From: Deltaproteobacteria bacterium UBA4427
GTDB lineage: Bacteria; Myxococcota_A; UBA9160; UBA4427
Assembly: GCA_002390675.1 (NCBI GenBank)
Contig: DGPZ01000181.1
Location: 20,624-84,623, forward strand
Direction of reading: 5' to 3'
Length of the DNA stretch: 64,000 nucleotides
The position numbers and the translations under genes were made by a program. The notes below the pieces were generated by a model. The model had not been told where the DNA came from, did no database searches, and saw nothing but the letters and a program-made list of their open reading frames with translations. Positions 44,470 through 53,384 of the stretch are shown piece after piece. Every line of letters begins with the position of its first letter. Within the stretch, counting starts at the first letter, position 1.

Positions 44470-45276
44470 TTAGTCGTTGGTCTTTAACGGGTCTACGGAG
44501 GACGACTCGTCCTCCCTATCCCGAACGAGATGCGCACGCCCACCAGCGATCTGGAAGAAGAACTCATCCATCGCTTGTGGCCCGCCTTCTTTGTGAAGCA
44601 ACCCAGCCTTCACCGCTTCCTTCGCGTTGAGAATGCCGAGAGCTACGCCACACCAGTCACGTGTCGACGCCGTGTACCGAACGTCTGCACCCTCAGCGAA
44701 TTCCGCGGAGACCGAGCACTCTCCGTCATCGATCGCGACCGTCCAAACGCCGCCGCCCTCGCCTGTTAGGCGAATCTCGAAGACGACATGTGCACCGCGG
44801 GCTTTGTCCTCGCGCAGTAGCTGAGGGAGCGCTTCGAGAACGGAAAGTGGAGAAGTTTCGGTGAACCGTGTGGGATCGACATCGAGGGCGTTGATCCCCT
44901 CGCGGACCCACCATCTCGCGATCGAGGCGATGATTGGCGAGAGCGTTCGTCCTTTATCGCTCGCGCGATAGATCGATCGGTTGCCCTTCTGTTCGGTTTC
45001 CACGAAGCCGTCCGAGCGGAGTTGCCGCAACCGGCTCGAAAGAACCTTTGGCGCGATCCCGGTCCGAACCCGGAGCTCTTGGAAGCCCTTTGGACCGACG
45101 AGGAGCTGGCGCACGATTACCAGGCTCCATCGATCGCCGATCACGTCGAGGGCACGCGCGACTGGATCGAAGATCTGAGCGGGCCTGAGGATCTCGCCAC
45201 GGCGAGACCCAGGCGAAATCGCCCCAGCGGGTTCAGTCGAATCGAGATCGTCGTCGCGGATCAGTTCCGTCATCAT
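44470..45276 (-). CDS. HxlR-family regulator fused to an SCP2-like domain
   Basis: 268 residues. Residues about 30-130 form an HxlR winged helix (IFDPVARALDVIGDRWSLVI..., RVRTGIAPKVLSSRLRQLRSDGFV). Residues about 145-250 resemble a sterol-carrier-protein-2 lipid-binding domain (GVWTVAIDDGECSVSAEF, ILNAKEAVKAGLL). A lipid or acyl-CoA ligand sensed by the SCP2 part is a natural inference given the two acyl-CoA dehydrogenases that follow. No ribosome site precedes the ATG pair at 45276/45273; a palindrome sits 4 bp upstream. Confidence 0.88.
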   Translation of the reverse strand: MMTELIRDDDLDSTEPAGAISPGSRRGEILRPAQIFDPVARALDVIGDRWSLVIVRQLLVGPKGFQELRVRTGIAPKVLSSRLRQLRSDGFVETEQKGNRSIYRASDKGRTLSPIIASIARWWVREGINALDVDPTRFTETSPLSVLEALPQLLREDKARGAHVVFEIRLTGEGGGVWTVAIDDGECSVSAEFAEGADVRYTASTRDWCGVALGILNAKEAVKAGLLHKEGGPQAMDEFFFQIAGGRAHLVRDREDESSSVDPLKTND

Positions 45277-45279
45277 ATC

Positions 45280-45296
45280 AGTATCTAATAGATACT
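45280..45296. promoter_or_regulatory. Palindromic operator AGTATCT-AAT-AGATACT
   Basis: A perfect 7-bp inverted repeat with a 3-nt centre, directly in front of the HxlR start. HxlR proteins typically bind such AT-rich palindromes next to their own gene. On the minus strand a TTGAGT candidate -35 lies at 45317-45322, so the repeat would cover the promoter start site. Confidence 0.7.
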
Positions 45297-45409
45297 TACT
45301 ATGATTGCCACAAAAAACTCAAAGTCATGCCAAAATGATCCCGATGCGAATCTAGGGCGCCTTAACCGTTGCCCCGCCAGCCGCCCGCGATAGGATCCGC
45401 GTGTCCGCC

Positions 45410-45832
45410 GAAGGCGACCAGAAGATCGCCGGTGAACAAGCATCGTTCACGGGAGGAAAGTCCGGGCTCCACAGGACAGGGAGGTCGCTAACAGCGACCC
45501 GAGGAAACTCGAGGGAAAGCGCAGCAGAAATCACACCGCCGATGGCCCGCTCTTGGACTCGCTCTAAGGATGGGCACAGGTAAGGTTGAAATCGTGGGGT
45601 AAGAGCCCACGCGCGACAGCCGGGTGACCGGCGGCGAGGCAAGCCCCTCCCGGAGCAAGCTCGAATAGGGACATCGTTTAGGGCTGTCCGCCCGATCACC
45701 AAGACGCAAGTCTTGGCGCGGTGTCCGGGTGAGAGTGCTTGAGCCGACTAGCAATGGTCGGCCTAGAGGAATGATCTTCACCCTCCCCCGGCAACGGGGA
45801 GAGGGAACAAAACCCGGCTTATAGGCCGCTCC
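45410..45832 (+). ncRNA. rnpB: RNase P RNA, bacterial type A
   Basis: Recognised from the universally conserved blocks: GGAGGAAAGTCCGGGCTCC near the 5' end, GAGGGAAAGCGCAGCAGAAA-like P4/J segment, the middle ACAGGTAAGG and GGGGTAAGAGCCCAC blocks, GACAGCCGGGTGACCGGCGG, and the 3' block AGAGGAATGATC ending in ACAAAACCCGGCTTATAGGCC. About 420 nt, a little over the usual 380. Both ends are estimated from the P1 pairing (GGCG-CC near 45412 with GGCCGCT near 45824), so they are uncertain by a few bases. It processes the 5' leader of pre-tRNA. Convergent with the acetyltransferase gene; an 8-bp hairpin CCGAATTC/GAATTCGG follows at 45831-45856. Confidence 0.95.
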
Positions 45833-45935
45833 GAATTCGACTTCGCTTGAATTCGGACCTCTGGGAGGAAGCCTTCGGGTCATCCCCAGAGCGCTTCGAC
45901 GGACATCGGAGTCCGCGCACGTACGCAACTGCGAT

Positions 45936-47066
45936 TCAATCGACCAGATTGATTCGCAAACAGCGCACGTGCGCGCGTCGCTCCGGATCGTAGGCATCCC
46001 ATTTGTCAGCGGGGACCTGGGACGGGTCCACGCGCTCAAAGCCGTGACGCTCGAAGAACCCTTCAACACGTTCCGACGTGGTACAGCTAAATAGATAATC
46101 GAGCCCGGCCGCTCGCGACTCTTCGATCGCATAACGTACGATCTGCGCACCCGCGCCCTCGCCGACGTAGCGAGTCAACGCGAAGAGTGACACCAGCTCA
46201 GCGGCATTCGCGCCGGTATGCGGCAGGATGGCGCCGATTCCGGCCAAATAGCGCCCTTCGATAAACACGCCGACCCCATGGGCCAGCACGGAATCCCGTG
46301 CCTGCTGATCCCGTGGCGCCAGGAAGCCATCCACTTCGCCCCGCTCGATCAGATCATTCGCAAAATCATAGTCATCAATCGCAAGCGGTCTAACCTCTGC
46401 ATAACGATCTCGGGTGAAGAACGTCCCCGCCCCCGCATACGTGAAGAGTTCCTCGGCAAGCTGCCCTGGCGCACAGACGTTCACCGAAGGAATACCGCCC
46501 TCAATCATATCGCGGATAGCCGCGAGGATGGCCGCACAGCCTGGACGCACACGGCGTTGCGTAAGCGATTCATCCTCGCCGGCATTGCGTGCAAGCAGCG
46601 GCTCCAAATGAGCAAGGTCGATGACCGACACGCGTGCGGCGTCACCGAGCCTCTCGACTGGCGGTAACGACTGCACCCAAACGACCTTCGCGAGCCGTAG
46701 GGTGAGCGCGATCCGGCGACACTCTTCTTCGAATCGCTCTTCTGCGATTAGCAGGCCACCGCATCCGCGGTCACGCAGATCCCGCCAAAGAGCTGGCGCG
46801 AAACCGGAATCCGAGGCCTCCGTCGCTGCCGAAATTCCAACCGCCGAAAAGAGTGTATGGCTGGGACTCAGCAGGACGACACGCGAGCCGTTGGCCGTCA
46901 GTTCCTGGATGACATCCACAAGAGGCTCGACCTCCGCGCGTTCAGAGACCGACACGTCGGCAGGCCAGGCGATTCCGATCGAGCGGCCGCGAAACTCCCC
47001 GAGATAGAACTCGCGCTCGCTGAAGGTACGAACCGATTGCGTCATAACCGCAGGAGTGTGACCCAT
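45936..47066 (-). CDS. argA: N-acetylglutamate synthase-like protein (kinase-like domain plus GNAT)
   Basis: 376 residues. Residues about 1-230 are a degenerate amino-acid-kinase-like Rossmann fold (RSIGIAWPADVSVSE, RVVLLSPSHTLF); residues about 235-376 are a GNAT domain with the NAGS landmarks GAGTFFTRD, EVRPLAIDD, VDGFLAPRD, AELVSLFALTRYVGEGAGAQ (acetyl-CoA loop) and LFSCTTSERVEGFFERHGF. This layout fits ArgA, first step of arginine synthesis. ATG 47066 follows AGGAG by 7 nt. No other arg gene is near. Confidence 0.7.
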   Translation of the reverse strand: MGHTPAVMTQSVRTFSEREFYLGEFRGRSIGIAWPADVSVSERAEVEPLVDVIQELTANGSRVVLLSPSHTLFSAVGISAATEASDSGFAPALWRDLRDRGCGGLLIAEERFEEECRRIALTLRLAKVVWVQSLPPVERLGDAARVSVIDLAHLEPLLARNAGEDESLTQRRVRPGCAAILAAIRDMIEGGIPSVNVCAPGQLAEELFTYAGAGTFFTRDRYAEVRPLAIDDYDFANDLIERGEVDGFLAPRDQQARDSVLAHGVGVFIEGRYLAGIGAILPHTGANAAELVSLFALTRYVGEGAGAQIVRYAIEESRAAGLDYLFSCTTSERVEGFFERHGFERVDPSQVPADKWDAYDPERRAHVRCLRINLVD

Positions 47067-47153
47067 TTTCACGCTCCTGCACCCCAGAAAGCGACGCGAA
47101 TACTGACTTCGTCGATCAAAGCCCCCGCAAGACACGGGCTCCGGGGCGCCTGG

Positions 47154-48950
47154 ATGGGTTATCGTGCGGCTTCGATGGATTGGCAGATCATCTTCACGCT
47201 CGCCCTCGTCGCGCTCGCGCTGACGGCCATGGTCCGCGAACTCGCGGCGCCTGACCTCGTATTGATGGGGACACTTATCTGCTTCGGCGCCACCGGCGTC
47301 CTCAGCCCGATCGATACCTTCTCGGGATTCGCCAATCCCGTCGTCGCCGCGATAGGCGCCCTTTTTATAATTTCCGCCGCGCTGCGAGAAACCGGGGCCC
47401 TCGAAATGACCCTGGGACGCGTGCTCGGCCGATTCACTGGCACGAGACGCTCGATGGTCCGCATGACCGTTCCGGTCGCTGCGCTCTCAGCTTTCCTTAA
47501 CAACGCTCCGATCGTCGCCATGATGACACCGACCGTGATCGACTGGGCTCGGCGAAACCAAACCGCTGGATCGAAATTCCTGATACCGCTCTCCTATGCC
47601 TCGATTCTCGGCAGCATCACCACGGTGATCGGTACGAGCACGATCCTGACCATCGTCGGTCTCGTCGACCAAGCCGGGCTTCCGCCTTGGCGATTCTTCG
47701 AGCCCGCCCCCGTCGGCATCCTGATCGCCGCCGCCGGCCTCCTTTATTTGATCTTCATCGCGCCCTCACGGCTTCCCAATCGAATGGATGCCCCGGAAGA
47801 GCTCGACGACAGAACCCGCGAATACACCGCCGCGATGCGTGTGACCGAAGACAGCCCGCTTCACGGACAGACCGTCGAAGAGGCGAACCTGCGCAACTTG
47901 CCGGGGCTCTTCCTGGTCGAGGTCGACCGCGGCAGCCGAGTCATAACGCCGGTCTCCCCGGGTCAGCTCCTCGAGAGCGGCGACATCCTGGTCTTTGCTG
48001 GCGTCGTGTCGACGATCATAGATCTCCAACGGACCCGTGGCCTCGAGCCCGCCGCGAAATCCGAACTGCTCACGAGCCTTCCCGGCGGGCGCAATCGCCC
48101 CATGGTCGAGGCGGTCGTCTCCGCGTCATCGCCCTTGATCGGGCAGACAGTGAAACAGTCGAATTTCCGCTCGGTCTATGACGCCGTTGTCATTGCGGTG
48201 CATCGCAACGCAGAGCGCCTTCAGGGTAAAATCGGCGATATCCAGCTGCGCCCTGGCGATACGCTGCTGATGCAATGCGCCCCGGAATTCATGCGCCTAC
48301 ATCGCAATAGCCGCGACTTCTATCTGGCAAGCGAACTCGCTGGAGCCAGAAAGCCTAATTTTGAACGGGCCCGGGTTTCGCTCGGCATCCTGATTGCGAT
48401 GGTCTTGGTCGTCGCTCTCGGCGGGATACATATATCGATCGCTGCATTCGTGGCCGTCGCGGCGCTGATCGCGACGAGTTGCATTACCCCGAGTCAGGCA
48501 AGAGAGGCCGTGGACTGGTCCGTGCTGATCACCATCGGCTGCAGTCTCGGCATCGCAAATGCAATCTCGCAATCCGGCGCCGCCAATTTCGTTGCTGCCG
48601 GCCTCGTGGGCAGCGTCGGCGAGTTCGGGCCGATGGCCACCCTAGTCGTCATCTATGCACTCTGCGTCGTAATGGCCGAGACGCTTCATCACAACGCAGC
48701 AGTCGCCATCATGTTTCCGATCGCACTCGCTGCTTCGGAACAGCTGGGAGTCGACTCGGCTCCCTTCATCATGACCGTAGCGATCGCCTCAGCCTGCGCC
48801 TTCGCCTTCCCGATCAGCTACCAGACACATTTGATCGTCTACGGCGCCGGCGGCTATCGCTTCCGCGATTTTCTACGCGTCGGATTGCCCCTCGACGCGA
48901 TTGCGGCAGCGGTCGGGTTGACCGCGATCCCAATGCTCTGGCCCTTCTAG
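47154..48950 (+). CDS. SLC13/DASS-type permease with two RCK_C (TrkA_C) domains
   Basis: 598 residues. Membrane helices at about 5-205 and 400-598 flank two tandem cytosolic RCK_C domains (about 215-300 and 310-390). The family motif SAFLNNAPIVAMM in the first half and HHNAAVAIMFPI in the second are typical of DASS carriers with inserted RCK_C (putative sulfate or dicarboxylate transport). ATG 47154 has a poor site; ATG 47175 is an alternative. Divergent from argA across about 85 bp. Confidence 0.85.
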   Translation: MGYRAASMDWQIIFTLALVALALTAMVRELAAPDLVLMGTLICFGATGVLSPIDTFSGFANPVVAAIGALFIISAALRETGALEMTLGRVLGRFTGTRRSMVRMTVPVAALSAFLNNAPIVAMMTPTVIDWARRNQTAGSKFLIPLSYASILGSITTVIGTSTILTIVGLVDQAGLPPWRFFEPAPVGILIAAAGLLYLIFIAPSRLPNRMDAPEELDDRTREYTAAMRVTEDSPLHGQTVEEANLRNLPGLFLVEVDRGSRVITPVSPGQLLESGDILVFAGVVSTIIDLQRTRGLEPAAKSELLTSLPGGRNRPMVEAVVSASSPLIGQTVKQSNFRSVYDAVVIAVHRNAERLQGKIGDIQLRPGDTLLMQCAPEFMRLHRNSRDFYLASELAGARKPNFERARVSLGILIAMVLVVALGGIHISIAAFVAVAALIATSCITPSQAREAVDWSVLITIGCSLGIANAISQSGAANFVAAGLVGSVGEFGPMATLVVIYALCVVMAETLHHNAAVAIMFPIALAASEQLGVDSAPFIMTVAIASACAFAFPISYQTHLIVYGAGGYRFRDFLRVGLPLDAIAAAVGLTAIPMLWPF

Positions 48951-49851
48951 GCGAAAATCCGCAGCGTCGCCGACGCTCATACGGAACCGCAGCTGCTATT
49001 CCAGCCTCTCAACATCATCGCCTTTTAGGCCACGCATCCTTCTTATTAGGTGCGTTTAGACCCCTTCGCGATGTCTACCGACTCAATTGTTGCGTGCGAG
49101 CTGCGTGTTTACTGGCCAAAATGCGCAAATCACCGGCAACTAAATCGCCAATTTTTACCGCTGCGGACTCCGAACCACTAAGAGCTTCGCCACATATCCG
49201 ATGAGAGAACCACATAAATTCAGATGGAAATCTGATTCAGTCGCACAAATTTCAAAGATTTACGCAAAATTCCATCGCTTAATTGGCCTTGATGCGCACT
49301 CACCCTAGAGAACATCGCAGCCGTGACACACGGAACAGGAGGCCCAGGGCGTAGGGATAGTGCCTCACCTCGAAGTTCGAACGATAACGACCGCCCGCGG
49401 AGTAGAAAATTAGCTAGCTAAATAGTTGAAATTCAATCATTATCAGGCGAAATGAAGATGCTTGAAAGAGTGGGCCGATCGGCGGATCAGTTCCTCACAA
49501 GCGAGTCCCGGCCAATGGCCGACCCGGCTTTCCCGGCGTAATGCAAAACCGGCGCGTACAACCGACCGCGCGGCTGCGAACGCAGGAAACAAGTTAAGCG
49601 GTCTAATCTGAAGAAGACTCTTTCACTCTCGACGTGCGATCGCGTTCCACCCAACTGGGCACCGGCCACGTTCGAAAATGCACAAAGGGTCATCCAATGA
49701 GCGGCTCATTACCAAATCGACATTTCGCGCCTGTCCAATCGACTAAAGTGACAAAACATGCCCCCTGGGCGGCAATCTCTATTGAGAACCGCACCGGAGC
49801 TGAAAACTGGAGGCATCCAGCGGACGGCGGGGACACGAGAGGATCACAGTT
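48951..49851 (+). other. 0.9-kb non-coding gap before the sigma factor gene
   Basis: No gene is convincing. About 49050-49480 is noticeably richer in A/T than the surroundings. It includes a perfect 12-bp palindrome TTAGCTAGCTAA (49410-49421) and CGGCCAATGGCCG near 49508. The region probably contains the sigma-gene promoter and a long leader; no tRNA cloverleaf was found. Confidence 0.5.
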
Positions 49852-51645
49852 TTGACGACTCCCAAAAAGAAGACAGCAGCCAAACCGGCGGCCAAGGCAC
49901 CCGCGAAAACCAAGACCAAGGCAAAGGCGGCCACAAAGGCGCCTGATAAGGCACCGGCGAAAGCCACTGTCAAAACGGCCACAAAGACCGCGACCAAACC
50001 CTTTGCCAAGACCACACCTAAGAAAGCCGCGGCCAAGGCTACGACTAAGACCGTGACTAAGGCCACAACTAAGGCTAAGGCGGCGGCAAAGCCAGCAGCC
50101 AAGGCTGCCTCTAAGAAGGCGGCCGCTGCGAAGACAGAGGCCAAGCCCCAGGCGAAGGCAACCAATACGAAGAAGGCTCCCGCAGCCAAGGCTGCAGAGA
50201 CCGAAGTTGTGGAAGTCGTTGCTGCCGTAACGGAGACGGATGCTAAGGCTGACGCGCCGAAGGATGCCGAGAGCAAGAAAGCAGCCAAGGAACTAGACAA
50301 GGACGGCAACCCGAGCATGGGCGCGACTGCGGTCGTTTCCGCTGAGGAACTCGACCCCGGTCGTGAACGGCGACCGCTCGAATCCTATTTCCAGGAAATC
50401 GGTGGCACTCGAACGCTTAAGCGCGAAGAAGAAGTCGTGCTGGCCAAGGATCTCGAAGCGGCGACTGCGTCCCTTCGGGACGCCCTCTACGCCATCCCGA
50501 TCTCGGCCAAGCACGTAGTCTCGCGATGGGATGCGCTCCGCGCGCTGTCCCATACGGGTGCGAAGCTTTCCGAGTCGGTCGGTGACGAAGAGACCGGCGA
50601 GATTGCAGCTCGCGTTGAACGCGCCGTGAAGAAGCTGCGCGCGCAGCTTCTCGATCGCGAAAGGAAGATCGACAAGAGCGGCCTCGAATACTGTGGGCCT
50701 CTTGAGAAGATCGACGAAAAGGTCCACAAGGAAATGCACTCGGCGCAGCTCAGCCTCGCCGTCCTTCACGAACTTCGTGAAAAGGCCCTCGGTCTCCACG
50801 CCGAGATGCGGCGTGCACGTAAGCGTACGAAGAAGCTCACGGAGCTCGAGTACGAGGCCGGTGTCGAGAAGAAGCGGATGATCGAGCTGACGAATGCCGT
50901 CGAAGACGCGCATGACCAGATGTCGACCGTCAAGAACCGCTTCATCGAGCACAACCTTAAACTCGTTGTCGCAATCGCGAAGGATTACCGAAACCTAGGT
51001 CTGTCGTTCCCCGACCTCATCCAGGAGGGCAACTTGGGCCTGATCCGCGCGGTCGAGAAGTTCGACCATCGCCGCGGCTTCAAGTTCTCGACCTACGCGG
51101 TTTGGTGGATTCGACAGGCACTTGTCCGCGCGATCCAGAACCATTCGCGTACGATTCGTCTTCCCTCCCACGTTCACGATCGGCTTCAGCGAAGCCAACG
51201 CGTGAAGGCGGAACTCACGGGCAAGCTCGGTCGCGAGCCCACCCCGGCGGAGCTCGCTCCGGCGCTGGGAACGGATACGGACTCGCTCGAAGCCCTCGAC
51301 CGCCTTTCTCGTGAGGCGATCAGCCTTGAGAGCAATGTGGCGGGTACGGAGAAGCGACTCGAGGACTTCGTTCCTGACGCGGCTGCATCCCGACCCGACG
51401 GCGGAATCGATGACGACCGCATGCGCATGGGCGTTGGCTCATTGATCGGCAGCCTCACCCCGCGTGAGCAGCTGATCCTGCGCCTTCGTTACGGCCTTGG
51501 CGGCGAAGAGGAACACACCCTCGAGCAGATTGGTCAGTCTCTCGGTCTTTCAAGGGAGCGTGTCCGACAGCTCGAAGCGCGTGCACTCAAGAAGCTCCGC
51601 GAGACCCAGCCGGCCCAGCGTCTGCACCCGATCCTCGAACCCTAG
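49852..51645 (+). CDS. Sigma-70 family RNA polymerase sigma factor with histone-H1-like N-terminal tail
   Basis: 597 residues. Residues 1-113 are almost only Lys, Ala, Thr and Pro (KPAAKAPAK-like repeats), then an acidic linker (116-140). Sigma regions follow: 1.2 from about 175 (LESYFQEIGG), a non-conserved helical insert (about 210-330), 2.1-2.4 with FPDLIQEGNLGLIRAVEKF and YAVWWIRQALVRAI, region 3, and 4.2 with LEQIGQSLGLSRERVRQLE. It is of RpoD/RpoS type (group 1 or 2); I cannot say which. Region 1.1 is replaced by the basic tail. The start is TTG 49852, with GAGAGGA 8 nt upstream. A clean terminator follows. Confidence 0.93.
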   Translation: MTTPKKKTAAKPAAKAPAKTKTKAKAATKAPDKAPAKATVKTATKTATKPFAKTTPKKAAAKATTKTVTKATTKAKAAAKPAAKAASKKAAAAKTEAKPQAKATNTKKAPAAKAAETEVVEVVAAVTETDAKADAPKDAESKKAAKELDKDGNPSMGATAVVSAEELDPGRERRPLESYFQEIGGTRTLKREEEVVLAKDLEAATASLRDALYAIPISAKHVVSRWDALRALSHTGAKLSESVGDEETGEIAARVERAVKKLRAQLLDRERKIDKSGLEYCGPLEKIDEKVHKEMHSAQLSLAVLHELREKALGLHAEMRRARKRTKKLTELEYEAGVEKKRMIELTNAVEDAHDQMSTVKNRFIEHNLKLVVAIAKDYRNLGLSFPDLIQEGNLGLIRAVEKFDHRRGFKFSTYAVWWIRQALVRAIQNHSRTIRLPSHVHDRLQRSQRVKAELTGKLGREPTPAELAPALGTDTDSLEALDRLSREAISLESNVAGTEKRLEDFVPDAAASRPDGGIDDDRMRMGVGSLIGSLTPREQLILRLRYGLGGEEEHTLEQIGQSLGLSRERVRQLEARALKKLRETQPAQRLHPILEP

Positions 51646-51681
51646 GGCGAGATCGATCACGGGTCCGGATAGTACGGAACA

Positions 51682-51722
51682 AGAACGCCCCCTCTCACTT
51701 CGAGAGGGGGCGTTCTGCTTTT
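51682..51722 (+). terminator. Rho-independent terminator after the sigma factor gene
   Basis: Stem AGAACGCCCCCTCTC / GAGAGGGGGCGTTCT (15 bp) with a 5-nt loop, followed by GCTTTT. Confidence 0.9.
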
Positions 51723-51794
51723 GAGGCTGTGGCGGTGCCTTCGGCCACCGTGAGTCGCGATCCCACGGAAAAGAGTGCGCCCAGGCAGATTTTA

Positions 51795-52577
51795 TTAAGC
51801 AAGGGTCCAAAGCAGGAACGCCCCACCAGCGGCCCAGCAATACCAGGCCCAATGATGAAAGAGACTGCGGTCAAGCATCCGGACGAAGAGCCAGATCGCG
51901 ACCAAGCCCGAGATCAATGCCGACGCCCCACCAATCGCTAGGTCGGCGAGAGCAGCCGTATCGGCGCCCTGCAGATCTGGAATCATCAACACCGCCGCAC
52001 CGGCGATCGCGATGATCCCCATCAAAAACGCAAACTCGGCAGCGGCCAAGGGGGCTACGCCTAACAATAGTGCCATGGCGACGGTCGATCCGCTGCGAGA
52101 GATCCCGGGGAGAATCGCGAAGGCCTGGGCGCAGCCGATCAACAATGCGGCTCCCCAAGTAGGCATCAAGGCCACAGCCTTAGGCGCCGTCCATCGCGTG
52201 CTCATCACTATGCAGCCGGTCACGAGTAGCGCGATCCCCACGAGAACGGGATTCGAGAACTGCGCCTCTATGAAGTCCTTAGCTCCGAGTCCGATCACGA
52301 CCGCCGGCAGCGTCGCAACGGCGAGCTTGCCAATATATTCGAGCGTCTCGACATCGCGCTTAAAGAAGCCCGCTACGAGCTCCGCGATTCGAACGCGATA
52401 GAAAAAGGCGATCGCGAAGAGGGTCGCCACATGCAACCCTACCTCGAAGAGCAGTCCGCCCTCTTCCCGGCCTCCGAAGAGCGCCTGGAAGATCGACAGA
52501 TGGCCGGAGCTCGAGACGGGGAAGAACTCAGTAAAGCCCTGCACGAGCCCCAGCACGAACGCTTCGATCGGATCCAC
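51795..52577 (-). CDS. uppP: Undecaprenyl-diphosphatase UppP (BacA)
   Basis: 260 residues, about eight membrane segments. The two catalytic signatures are GFTEFFPVSSSGHL near residue 14 and PGISRSGST near residue 155. It dephosphorylates undecaprenyl diphosphate so the lipid carrier of MraY/MurG can be reused. The frame is open to 52823, but GTG 52577 with GGGGAGAG upstream gives the family N-terminus. Divergent from thrH across 169 bp. Confidence 0.95.
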   Translation of the reverse strand: MDPIEAFVLGLVQGFTEFFPVSSSGHLSIFQALFGGREEGGLLFEVGLHVATLFAIAFFYRVRIAELVAGFFKRDVETLEYIGKLAVATLPAVVIGLGAKDFIEAQFSNPVLVGIALLVTGCIVMSTRWTAPKAVALMPTWGAALLIGCAQAFAILPGISRSGSTVAMALLLGVAPLAAAEFAFLMGIIAIAGAAVLMIPDLQGADTAALADLAIGGASALISGLVAIWLFVRMLDRSLFHHWAWYCWAAGGAFLLWTLA

Positions 52578-52746
52578 CTGCTCTCCCCTTTGCTCGCTGA
52601 TTCGCGCGGCACACGAGCCACGGTCTCTAGATGTTCTCGCCGATTTCGTGAAGCCAATTGGGGGGTGGGCGTCCCGAACGTACCGAATCGAGTGGCCGGC
52701 GGGGAATCTGGAGCGCAATCGCTCTCGGATTGCTAAACCCACAGCC

Positions 52747-53358
52747 ATGGAAATTGCCTGCCTCGACCTAGAAGGGGTGTTGATCCCCGAAGTCTGGATC
52801 AACTTCGCTGAACGCACCGGCATCGACGCCCTTAAGGCGACGACACGGGATATCCCGGATTACGACGAGCTGATGACTCAGCGCCTCGCGATCCTGCGTG
52901 AGCACAAGCTCGGGATTCATGACATCCAGGAAGTGATCGACGGAATGGACCCGCTGCCTGGTGCGGGCGAGGCACTCGACTGGCTACGCGAGCGCTTCCA
53001 GGTCGTAATCCTGTCGGACACGTTCTACGAGTTCGCCGAGCCCTTCATGCGCAAGCTTGGTTGGCCGACGATTCTCTGCCACAAGCTCGAGATCGACAAC
53101 GCCGGCATGATCACGGACTACAAAATCCGTCAGCCAGATCCCAAGCGAGCTTCCGTGAAAGCGTTTCATTCGCTCAAATACCGCACGATAGCGACGGGCG
53201 ATTCTTACAACGATGTGACCATGCTCTCGGAAGCAAATGCCGGCATTCTTTTTTGCCCGCCGCAGAACGTAATCGACGAATTCCCGCAGTTCCCCGTAGC
53301 GAAGAGCTACGCCGAACTGCAGGCGGAATTTGCGAAGGCTTCGCTCCGAGACATCTAA
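52747..53358 (+). CDS. thrH: ThrH: phosphoserine phosphatase / homoserine phosphotransferase
   Basis: 203 residues, the same length as Pseudomonas ThrH. CLDLEGVLIPE carries the unusual D-x-E first motif of ThrH (Asp7, Glu9) instead of the DxD of ordinary HADs. TGIDALKATTRDIPDYD, VVILSDTFYEF and GDSYNDVTMLSEANAGILF follow with very high similarity. The Pseudomonas enzyme hydrolyses phosphoserine and can transfer its phosphate to homoserine. ATG 52747 is the family start. Confidence 0.93.
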   Translation: MEIACLDLEGVLIPEVWINFAERTGIDALKATTRDIPDYDELMTQRLAILREHKLGIHDIQEVIDGMDPLPGAGEALDWLRERFQVVILSDTFYEFAEPFMRKLGWPTILCHKLEIDNAGMITDYKIRQPDPKRASVKAFHSLKYRTIATGDSYNDVTMLSEANAGILFCPPQNVIDEFPQFPVAKSYAELQAEFAKASLRDI

Positions 53359-53384
53359 ACAAGAAACTCTGCCCATATCCAACC

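Noticed and set aside
48479..49204. 241-codon plus-strand frame extending past the permease
   Set aside because: Mostly an out-of-frame copy of the permease, Arg-rich; the tail past 48950 has no features.
49320..49400. tRNA-like TTCGAAC loop
   Set aside because: The flanking five-base arms do not pair, and no acceptor stem is found.
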